Origin: Treponema sp. UBA3819
GTDB lineage: Bacteria > Spirochaetota > Spirochaetia > Treponematales > Treponemataceae
Reading direction: 5' to 3'
Length of the DNA: 13,367 nucleotides
Assembly: GCA_002369025.1 (NCBI GenBank)
Contig: DFDV01000078.1
Span: forward strand, 380 to 13,746
Positions 5,942-12,009 of the stretch are shown here, in pieces. The first letter of the stretch is position 1. The number at the start of each line of letters is the position of its first letter. The translations under genes were made by a program, and so were the position numbers. The notes below the pieces were generated by a model that saw only the letters and a list, made by a program, of their open reading frames with translations, was not told where the DNA came from and did no database searches.

Positions 5942-7132
5942 ATGAATGCCCATGTAGAATCTGACTGCATTGTAATTTTACTGGAAGGAAGGATTGATAC
6001 CAACAATGCGGTCGAAGTTGAAAAAGAAATAGAGAGCATTGTTGCAAAAAACGCTGGTCTTACTCCCTTGTTTGACGCAAAAAATTTGCAGTACATTTCC
6101 AGTGCAGGCTTGCGCGTTTTGATGAAGGTTTCAAAAGGTGCAGGCAAAAAAGTCAAGGTGCAGAATACTTCAAAAGAAGTGTATGATATTTTTGAGACAA
6201 CCGGCTTTACCAATATTCTGGACGTGTCAAAAGCCCTGCGCGAAATCAGCGTGAAAGGCTGCGAATTGATTGGTTCTGGCGGATACGGCAAGGTTTACCG
6301 CATTGACCCGGAAACCATTGCAAAAATCTATCTGCCTTCTGTTTCCCTAGACATGGTTCAGCATGAACGGGATGTGGCTCAGAAAGCATTTTTGCTGGGC
6401 GTTCCCACGGCCATTTCATATGATGTGGTAAAATGTGGCGACTGCTATGGCGTTGTCTTTGAGCTGCTCAATGCAAAAACCGTTGCTCAGGTGATGGATG
6501 CTGACCGCACGCGTGTGTCAGAGATGGGAAAGCGCAGCGCAGAACTGCTCAAAAACCTGCATGGAATTACTGTTGAGGGCGATGACTTTCCCAGCCGTAA
6601 GGGGGAATTCCTTGCATGGCAAAAGCAACTTGCCCCCTTTCTCAAGCCGGAAGAAGCCGATGAAATTCTTGCCTTTGCAAAGGGGCTTCCAGACAACAGA
6701 AATTTCCTGCATGGTGACTTTAACTCAAAGAACATCATGGTAAACGGAGATGACTTCCTGCTGATTGATATTGGCGATGCTACATACGGTCATCCGGTCT
6801 TTGATGTTGCGGGACTTATCCTTGCCTATATGTATTTGCCAAAATCCCAGATGCCAGAGGAAGAAAAATACCGTCTGATGGGCTTCCACCTTGAAGATGC
6901 CGCTCCCATGCTGAATGCGGAACTGGCCGCCTATTTCAATATTGACCCGTCTGACACTGCTGAAATCGGACGACGTATTCAGATGATTATGCCCTATGCG
7001 CAGATGCTGGCAAGTTATCACGGTACCCGGCGCGTCAATTTCAATCCGGAATACATGGAAAAGATGATGGTGCCCGGCATACGGGAACGGCTCTTGCCCT
7101 TGATTCGTACCGTACAGCCTTTGGAATGGTAA
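5942..7132 (+). CDS. STAS domain fused to an APH-like kinase
   Basis: A 396-residue cytosolic protein of two domains. Residues about 5-102 are a STAS (anti-sigma-factor antagonist) domain: LEGRIDTNNAVEVEKEI, DAKNLQYISSAGLRVLM, and ETTGFTNILDV. Ser53 and Ser54 lie where RsbV-type proteins are phosphorylated. Residues about 105-390 are a kinase of the aminoglycoside/choline-kinase fold: a glycine-rich loop ELIGSGGYGKVYR (108-120), Lys128 (IAKIY), catalytic HGDFNSKN (257-264, with Asp259 and Asn264) and the metal-binding IDIGD (275-279, Asp276). All key residues are present, so the kinase is probably active. It resembles the family described as a Fibrobacter paralogous group (TIGR02172), judged from memory. 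GGAGGA lies eight bases before the ATG, and a promoter precedes it. The gene lies 130 bases behind a transporter carrying the RsbW-like fold, the natural partner of STAS. Its phosphorylation target is unknown and could be its own STAS domain. Confidence 0.87.
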   Translation: MNAHVESDCIVILLEGRIDTNNAVEVEKEIESIVAKNAGLTPLFDAKNLQYISSAGLRVLMKVSKGAGKKVKVQNTSKEVYDIFETTGFTNILDVSKALREISVKGCELIGSGGYGKVYRIDPETIAKIYLPSVSLDMVQHERDVAQKAFLLGVPTAISYDVVKCGDCYGVVFELLNAKTVAQVMDADRTRVSEMGKRSAELLKNLHGITVEGDDFPSRKGEFLAWQKQLAPFLKPEEADEILAFAKGLPDNRNFLHGDFNSKNIMVNGDDFLLIDIGDATYGHPVFDVAGLILAYMYLPKSQMPEEEKYRLMGFHLEDAAPMLNAELAAYFNIDPSDTAEIGRRIQMIMPYAQMLASYHGTRRVNFNPEYMEKMMVPGIRERLLPLIRTVQPLEW

Positions 7133-7201
7133 AAGCCATCTGCATGAGCCTTAGATGATGCTGCGGTTTTTTCCTGGCAAAAATCCCGATTGGACTTAAC
7201 G

Positions 7202-7939
7202 CTAGATAAGTCCGCCGTTTACGGAGATAACCTGCCGGGTAATGTAACTTGCCCCTTCACTGAGCAGGAACACCGCAAGGGCGGCAACTTCTTCTGCCTT
7301 GCCGGCGCGTCCCATGGGAATAGTTGGCAAAATATGCTCCATGGGGGCATCTTTAATCATTTCAGTTTCGATGATTCCCGGTGCAATACAGTTCACCGTG
7401 ATTTTGCGGCTGGCAAGTTCTACGGCTAGGGCTTTTGTCGCGCCGATGATTCCCGCCTTGGAAGCACTGTAGTTTACCTGTCCGCGGTTTCCCATCACAC
7501 CTGAAACGCTGGAAATGGTGATGATTCTGCCCTGCTTTTTGCGGCAGAGGGGCATGACCAGCGGCTTGAGCACATTGTAAAAGCCGTCCAGATTTGTGTG
7601 GATTACGCTGTCCCAGTTTTCGTCGCTGAGGGCGGGAAATGCGTTGTCCGCGCAGATGCCCGCATTGCATACGATTCCCCAGAAGGCACCGTTTTCTTCG
7701 CTCCATGCTTCCAGTTTTGCGGCACAGTCAGCGCGGTCGCTAATGTTAAACTGTATGGCGCTTGCCTTTCCGCCCGCCCCGGCAATTTCTGCCAGCAGTG
7801 CGTCAATTTTTTCTTTTCCGTGGTTGTAGTGGGCCACAACTTCGTATCCCGCCTGAGAAGCCGCCAGAGCAATCGCCCGGCCAATGCCACCAGACGCTCC
7901 CGTAACGAGCACTTTCTTTCCTTCGTTTTCTCTTGTCAT
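7202..7939 (-). CDS. 3-oxoacyl-ACP reductase, FabG/ApeQ type
   Basis: A 245-residue short-chain dehydrogenase that would reduce 3-ketoacyl-ACP to 3-hydroxyacyl-ACP with NADPH. It has TGASGGIG (13-20), the NAG motif (92-94), Asn116 and the Ser144-Tyr157-Lys161 catalytic set (ISSVSG, VNYSASKAG). The C-terminus SYITRQVISVNGG and the segment GAFWGIVCNAGI resemble the ketoreductase of aryl-polyene clusters (ApeQ, FabG2-like) as I remember it, more than general FabG. GGGAG stands about eight bases before the ATG. It follows the dehydratase gene after 52 bases on the same strand, so it is probably the last gene of the NOPQ-like operon. The next gene expected in an ape cluster, the ApeR ketosynthase, lies beyond two oppositely directed genes. 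No T-tract terminator is visible after its stop. Confidence 0.9.
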   Translation of the reverse strand: MTRENEGKKVLVTGASGGIGRAIALAASQAGYEVVAHYNHGKEKIDALLAEIAGAGGKASAIQFNISDRADCAAKLEAWSEENGAFWGIVCNAGICADNAFPALSDENWDSVIHTNLDGFYNVLKPLVMPLCRKKQGRIITISSVSGVMGNRGQVNYSASKAGIIGATKALAVELASRKITVNCIAPGIIETEMIKDAPMEHILPTIPMGRAGKAEEVAALAVFLLSEGASYITRQVISVNGGLI

Positions 7940-7991
7940 CTTTTTCTCCCTTGCATCAGCAATAAACTGAAATTATTCCAAATCCTTCCTG

Positions 7992-8447
7992 CTACAGGCT
8001 CTTTACTTCCAGCACAGTGAGTTTACCGCCGCCTGCGGGATTTCCGTCTACGGTGAGGCTGGCTTCAAAGGTGTAGACATTGTCTACTTCACCAGTGCGC
8101 CGGGCTGTGATGGTTACGGTCTGTCCTTTCTTGATTACAGGCAGGCTGAATTTGATGGCAGACACGCTGAGGATAAAGCCCATGTTTACGGGCAGATTTT
8201 TTTCCCTTATGATGATGCCGGTCAGGGCAGAAATGGTCTGGGCCATCAGTTCAAAGCAGACATAGTTGGGAATGCCGTCTATGCTCTTGTCGTAGAAAAG
8301 ACAGGTGTCGCGTACTATTGTTTCTGAAGTGACATTCCATTCATTGATGTCGCAGGCGGTAATGCGCTCTATTAAAAACATCTTGCCCTTGTGGGGAAGC
8401 AGATGTATCAATTCGTCTTTTTCAATGGGCAACTTTATCATGTTCAT
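7992..8447 (-). CDS. hot-dog 3-hydroxyacyl-ACP dehydratase, ApeP-like
   Basis: A 151-residue single hot-dog protein that would dehydrate 3-hydroxyacyl-ACP to trans-2-enoyl-ACP. Catalytic His19 lies in LLPHKGKMFLIERI and Glu66 in IPNYVCFELMAQTISAL, the two residues used by FabZ-type enzymes. The form Y-V-x-F-E-L-M-A-Q differs from FabZ's PGVL-x-E-A-M-A-Q and fits the ApeP branch. The ATG overlaps the stop of the upstream ketosynthase as ATGA (8447-8444), so translation is probably coupled. A second ATG two codons on is possible. In a polyene pathway this enzyme would create the conjugated double bonds, because no enoyl reductase belongs to the cycle. Confidence 0.85.
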   Translation of the reverse strand: MNMIKLPIEKDELIHLLPHKGKMFLIERITACDINEWNVTSETIVRDTCLFYDKSIDGIPNYVCFELMAQTISALTGIIIREKNLPVNMGFILSVSAIKFSLPVIKKGQTVTITARRTGEVDNVYTFEASLTVDGNPAGGGKLTVLEVKSL

Positions 8448-9661
8448 ACCTTCTTGTTGTAAGCCTCTGCGGCAGTTTTTTCGATAATCAGGCTGGCATT
8501 GCAGCCGCCAAAGGCAAAAGAATTGCTCATACAGCGGCGGATTTCTCCTTGGGGCTGGGCATCTGCTACAAAATTGAGGCGGGGGATTTCATCGTCAAAG
8601 AGTCCGTCCCACAGGTGCAGGGGAAGTTTTTGCTCCTGAATGGCACAGAAGCAGGCGGCAAGTTCAAGGGCACCCGCCGCTCCCAGGGTATGGCCTGTCA
8701 TGGGCTTGGTGGAACTTGCGGGAATGGCTCTGCCGCCAAAGACTCTGTCTACGGCTTTTGCTTCCATGCTGTCGTTCAGGCGGGTTCCTGTTCCGTGCAG
8801 GTTGATGTAGTCAATGTCGTCTGCGGAAAGTCCCGCATTGTCTAAGGCTGCCTGCATGGCCCGGGCTGCTCCGCTTCCGTCTGCAAGAGGGGCTGTCATG
8901 TGGCTTGCGTCAGAACTTTCTCCCGCGCCAGAGAGTACAAGGCCTGCACCGTCCAAATCATCCCTGCTCAGTACAAAAAATGCCGCACCTTCACCCAGGG
9001 TGATTCCTGCACGCTTTTTGCTGAAGGGATTTGTTTTTTCCGGGCTGATGGCTTCCAGACTGTTAAAGCCCAAAAGGGTTGTGGCAGAAGCGACATCTGC
9101 GCCGCCTGCGATGACTGCATCACAGATACCGGACAGAATTAAGTCTCTTGCCCGGATGATTGCCGTTGCGCTTGAAGAACAGGCGGTTGCAAGAGAGAGT
9201 GCGGGGCCTTTTGTGCCGAGTTTGCGCGCCGCATAGGTGACGGGATAGTCTGCTCCCTGGGCGGTAAGGGTGTAATCTGTGGGAAAGGCTCCCTCTGTCC
9301 ACAAGGCCTTGTGACCTTCAAAAGAATTTTCGCCTCCGTTGTCGCACTGACCCAGACAGATGCCAACTTTTTCCGCTCCGTAGCGGCTGAGTGCTTTTTC
9401 TACTGTGCCGCCAGAAATCAGCTGATTCAGAACATTGTCAAGAATCTGCAGGAAGCGGGAATCGTATATGTCGCCGGTTGCTTGTAAAAGGCCGTCTGCA
9501 ATCTGTCCCGCCCAGAAAAACTGTGGATTTCCGTCGGCATCTTTTCCGCACTGAAGGCGCTGGAGTCCTTTCTGGCTTCCGCGGATAAGGCTTTCAAAGA
9601 ATTCGCCGGCATTTGCTCCCGCGCCACAGATAAGGGCAGGCTGTGAAAGATAAATTTTCAT
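8444..9661 (-). CDS. beta-ketoacyl-ACP synthase, ApeO-like
   Basis: A 405-residue condensing enzyme. It has Cys161 (ATACSSSATA), His289 (NLHGTGT), Lys319 and His324 (MTGHTLGAAGA) and the C-terminal SNSFAFGGCNASL loop, so it should be catalytically active and is not a chain-length factor, which would lack the Cys. The start MKIYLSQPALICGAG and the shortened N-terminal part resemble ApeO of aryl-polyene clusters, judged from memory. Its ATG overlaps the stop of the lipoprotein gene as TGATG (9663-9659), and its own stop overlaps the dehydratase start as ATGA. This marks a translationally coupled operon. It and the enzyme at 2734-3981 are clearly different ketosynthases, as in ape clusters where two serve different roles. 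Confidence 0.88.
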   Translation of the reverse strand: MKIYLSQPALICGAGANAGEFFESLIRGSQKGLQRLQCGKDADGNPQFFWAGQIADGLLQATGDIYDSRFLQILDNVLNQLISGGTVEKALSRYGAEKVGICLGQCDNGGENSFEGHKALWTEGAFPTDYTLTAQGADYPVTYAARKLGTKGPALSLATACSSSATAIIRARDLILSGICDAVIAGGADVASATTLLGFNSLEAISPEKTNPFSKKRAGITLGEGAAFFVLSRDDLDGAGLVLSGAGESSDASHMTAPLADGSGAARAMQAALDNAGLSADDIDYINLHGTGTRLNDSMEAKAVDRVFGGRAIPASSTKPMTGHTLGAAGALELAACFCAIQEQKLPLHLWDGLFDDEIPRLNFVADAQPQGEIRRCMSNSFAFGGCNASLIIEKTAAEAYNKKV

Positions 9662-10266
9662 CAGAAACTTCCCTGCAAGGTGTAGCTGTAGCCGCGCAAA
9701 AAGTTGGACAAAAGAATAAGGCCACTGGATTTTTCTATGCGGACAATTTCCTGGTCACCGTCAAAAATACTGCGGCTTTCCATGGAAGTGCCGTCCGGAT
9801 TTTCTTCCTGGGAAAAGACAAAAGTCAGTCCCGCTTCTTCCAGTGTTTTTTTTATGTCAACTGTACGATAGAGACAGAACTGTATGTCTGCCACAATGTA
9901 TTCTGCTTTTATGGACTTGGGAAAAAGATCTGAATTGAAGACAACCAGATTGTTGTTGTAGTTCAGTTCGCCCATGGTGGTACCAAAATTATTCAGAATG
10001 GTGACTGTCAGTTTTTCGCTGTCTGCAATGAGGAGACAGTCAGATTCAAAATCCTTTTGACCAAAATGTGCTTTAAAATGCTGGACAGCATCGATGTTTT
10101 TTTCTACCGCCCTGGTGGGAAGAAGGGTAATGGATTTTTTGTCCGTGATGTATACGGGATTTAATGAGGAGCCTGACAGAGAAGCATCTGCGGAAATAAC
10201 TTTTGTGGAGCCGCAGGAAAGAAGGAGGACAGTCAGCAGGCTGAGCAAAAAAATCAGTTTCTTCAT
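9661..10266 (-). CDS. lipoprotein resembling DUF3261 (ApeN-like)
   Basis: A 201-residue protein with a lipoprotein signal: MKKLIFLLSL, then lipobox LLSC with Cys18. It should be exported and lipid-anchored. The C-terminal pattern (about residues 120-200), IVADIQFCLY ... IVRIEKSSG ... LLSNFLRGYSYTLQG, resembles the DUF3261 lipoproteins found next to ApeO in aryl-polyene clusters, and the position here is the same. The match is from memory, and the N-terminal half is not recognisable. The ATG at 10266 is preferred to a GTG two codons upstream. Neither has a visible ribosome binding site. A minus-strand CATAAT at 10298-10293 could be the -10 box, though the -35 is poor. It heads the operon and is translationally coupled to the ketosynthase by TGATG. 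Confidence 0.75.
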   Translation of the reverse strand: MKKLIFLLSLLTVLLLSCGSTKVISADASLSGSSLNPVYITDKKSITLLPTRAVEKNIDAVQHFKAHFGQKDFESDCLLIADSEKLTVTILNNFGTTMGELNYNNNLVVFNSDLFPKSIKAEYIVADIQFCLYRTVDIKKTLEEAGLTFVFSQEENPDGTSMESRSIFDGDQEIVRIEKSSGLILLSNFLRGYSYTLQGSF

Positions 10267-10296
10267 AGGCACACTGTAGCACAGATTTTCAGATTA

Positions 10297-10305
10297 TGCT
10301 ATAAA
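10297..10305 (+). promoter_or_regulatory. extended -10 promoter of the PAP2 gene
   Basis: TGCTATAAA at 10297-10305 is an extended -10 element (TG, one base, TATAAA). No convincing -35 box is present at 17-18 bases. Transcription would start at about 10312, right at the ATG at 10313, giving a leaderless or nearly leaderless message. This agrees with the lack of any Shine-Dalgarno sequence. Confidence 0.5.
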
Positions 10306-10312
10306 ATAACCT

Positions 10313-11098
10313 ATGCACAGGAAAAAAATAATACTTGCTGCCCTTCTGTCACTTTCCATTTTACCGCTTGCGGCTCAGCCTTTTTCACTGAACGTAACAA
10401 GGGAAGCGGTGATTGGCGGCACTCTTCTTACGGGAGAAATCTTTCATAACATATACGAGCGCACTGCCAGCAAGGAAAAATGGGACGGCAGGGTGTATGA
10501 CAAAGATGATGTAAATGCCTTTGACCGCACTTTTATGCATCCTTACAATAAGCCGCTGCACACTGCGGGCAATGTGATGATGGCTCTTATTCCCGCCGGA
10601 GTTTTTGCAGTAAACGCAATCGCCATATATAAGGAATACGAACTGACAGATTTGCTTACTGAAACAGTTATGGCGGCGGAAACTTTTCTGATGGCTCATA
10701 CAGTACCCCATACCCTCAAGCCTCTGGTTTCCCGTGTAAGGCCCTACAATTATTATGATGCCGCAGACAATCCGGAAAAAAGCGACTGGAACCATTCTTT
10801 TTTCAGCGGGCACACAAGCATGGCCTTTGCCGCCGCAACATTCGGAAGCTATACCTTCTGCAAATGGTTTCCGGAGTCAAAAATGAAGGTTCCCTTTATT
10901 GCCATTTCATACAGTCTTGCCACTCTTACAGGCATATCGAGAGTCTATGCGGGCTGCCACTTTGCAACCGATGTACTGATGGGAGCGGCTGTAGGAACGG
11001 CAATCGGATTTTTTGTTCCCTGGCTGCACAGGGTGAGCACAAAGGAAACTCAGATTGCCCTGGTGCCGTGCGGCGTAATGGTAAAGAAAATCCTCTAG
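10313..11098 (+). CDS. PAP2-family phosphatase, secreted or membrane-bound
   Basis: A 261-residue protein of the PAP2/type 2 phosphatidic acid phosphatase superfamily, which hydrolyses phosphate from lipids such as phosphatidate or undecaprenyl pyrophosphate. The three signature parts are present: K136-x6-R143-P144 (KPLVSRVRP), SGH with His167 (FSGHTSM), and SR-x5-H-x3-D with Arg210, His216 and Asp220 (SRVYAGCHFATD). A signal peptide, MHRKKIILAALLSLSILPLA, begins the protein, followed by hydrophobic helices at about 86-107, 115-135, 193-208 and 220-236. The active site would thus be periplasmic. The gene diverges from the lipoprotein operon across 46 bases and is followed after 35 bases by a small membrane-anchored protein, probably in the same transcript. 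Substrate is not predictable; recycling of a lipid carrier or membrane lipid turnover are both possible. Confidence 0.87.
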   Translation: MHRKKIILAALLSLSILPLAAQPFSLNVTREAVIGGTLLTGEIFHNIYERTASKEKWDGRVYDKDDVNAFDRTFMHPYNKPLHTAGNVMMALIPAGVFAVNAIAIYKEYELTDLLTETVMAAETFLMAHTVPHTLKPLVSRVRPYNYYDAADNPEKSDWNHSFFSGHTSMAFAAATFGSYTFCKWFPESKMKVPFIAISYSLATLTGISRVYAGCHFATDVLMGAAVGTAIGFFVPWLHRVSTKETQIALVPCGVMVKKIL

Positions 11099-11133
11099 CA
11101 AAATACAGTAAGTTTTTATAGGAGATAAAAAAT

Positions 11134-11601
11134 ATGAAACTCTGGAATACAATTTTAACCCTTGGCTTTGTGATTCTTTTTTTCTTTGTGCTGGTGCTGG
11201 GAGCCCGCGTGGTGAACATGCAGCCGGATAACAGTCTGGGAGATGACGCCATGCACATGCAGGAAGTCTACCGTCTTTACATCGGCCTGAACAATGTGAA
11301 CAGCAATAACGAAGTGATAGCCATAAATGATGCCCGCACACTGATTGACGGCATCTGTCTGAAACACGGCTGTGGTTTTACTTCTTTTGTTGCCCGTGGC
11401 GGCTGGATAGACAACGACAAAAATGTCATTCAGGAGCGTACCCTGGAGTACATGATTTCCTATGCTTCTGAAGAGAAGATTACTGCCATTTTAAATGAAG
11501 TGATGGATGCCCTGGGACAGACAGCCGTTCTGGTAGAAAGACAGTTGTCTCTGCAGACTTTCTACTACAACAAACATGAGATAAAGTATCCGGGAAAATA
11601 G
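11134..11601 (+). CDS. small membrane-anchored protein, perhaps DUF3574-like
   Basis: A 155-residue protein with one N-terminal membrane helix or uncleaved signal (residues about 5-24), then an exported or outward-facing domain. The region VYRLYIGLNN (45-54), GFTSFVARGGWIDND (81-95), IQERTLEYMI (99-108) and a final alpha/beta stretch to QTFYY recalls DUF3574, a family of small secreted proteins of unknown function. I cannot confirm this without a profile search. Function is unknown. AGGAGA (11120-11125) lies eight bases before the ATG. It follows the PAP2 gene by 35 bases, so the two are probably co-transcribed, and the pair ends at the hairpin 11621-11660. Confidence 0.75.
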   Translation: MKLWNTILTLGFVILFFFVLVLGARVVNMQPDNSLGDDAMHMQEVYRLYIGLNNVNSNNEVIAINDARTLIDGICLKHGCGFTSFVARGGWIDNDKNVIQERTLEYMISYASEEKITAILNEVMDALGQTAVLVERQLSLQTFYYNKHEIKYPGK

Positions 11602-11620
11602 GCGGAAGAAAAAGAGTTTG

Positions 11621-11660
11621 AAAGAGGAAAAGAAACCTTTCAGGGTGTCGTTTCCTCTTT
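11621..11660 (+). terminator. hairpin after the PAP2 pair, possible terminator
   Basis: AAAGAGGAAA (11621-11630) and TTTCCTCTTT (11651-11660) form a perfect 10-bp stem around a 20-base loop that can fold further (ACC with GGT). The T-rich arm is within the stem and no T-run follows, so intrinsic termination would be weak. It begins 20 bases after the stop at 11601. Confidence 0.5.
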
Positions 11661-11771
11661 TCTGAAAAAAGACAGTAAAATGCAGTAAAAATCAGACAAT
11701 TTACAGCACTTTTTGTCCGGTTTTTACTCATTTTATGAAAAAAGTGATGAAGTTTTTCCGAATTACGGCTT

Positions 11772-11879
11772 AAAAAGGTCAAAAAGATAGAAAAATAAAG
11801 CGAAAAAGAGCAAAAAATCTGGAAATTCAGTCATAATTTCTGCAAAAAAGCCTGAAAATTCAATAGAAATCAAAAAAAA
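11772..11879. other. phased A-tracts, probable curved DNA upstream of glnN
   Basis: In the gene-free stretch 11602-12009, short A-tracts recur near every helical turn. They are at 11772-11776, 11781-11785, 11791-11795, 11803-11807, 11812-11817, 11823-11825, 11844-11849, 11855-11858, 11867-11869 and 11872-11879, mostly 9-12 bases apart. Such phasing is known to bend DNA. The block ends about 45 bases before the -35 box of the glutamine synthetase promoter. I see no gene, small RNA signature or clear operator elsewhere in this gap. Confidence 0.55.
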
Positions 11880-11922
11880 GTGTGTTTTCCCCTGAATTCG
11901 CATAAATTTCATGGCATTTTCA

Positions 11923-11951
11923 TTGACACAAGCCCACCTATGCAGTATATC
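11923..11951 (+). promoter_or_regulatory. promoter of type III glutamine synthetase
   Basis: A perfect TTGACA (11923-11928) is followed after 17 bases by TATATC (11946-11951), four of six matches to the -10 consensus. Transcription would start near 11958, leaving a leader of about 50 bases with CGGAGG (12000-12005) before the ATG at 12010. A weaker -10 may mean activation is needed, which would suit the curved DNA upstream. Confidence 0.55.
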
Positions 11952-12009
11952 TAATTCAAGAGTCAACTTTTCTGCTCGACCGCTAATACGGTATTTATTC
12001 GGAGGCAAT

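Noticed and set aside
4027..7132. A transposon carrying the two-gene pair
   Set aside because: No transposase, terminal inverted repeats or target duplications are visible at either edge; insertion is inferred only from the broken operon order.
7133..7201. Intrinsic terminator for the STAS-kinase gene (T-run at 7169-7174)
   Set aside because: Only a 5-bp CATCT/AGATG stem precedes it, with other sequence between stem and T-run, so it is too weak to call.
8444..9661. Chain-length factor (inactive ketosynthase partner)
   Set aside because: The active-site Cys161 and both histidines are present, so it should be a working condensing enzyme.
11952..12009. A riboswitch in the glnN leader
   Set aside because: The leader is only about 50 bases and shows no strong stem or known glutamine riboswitch core that I can recognise.
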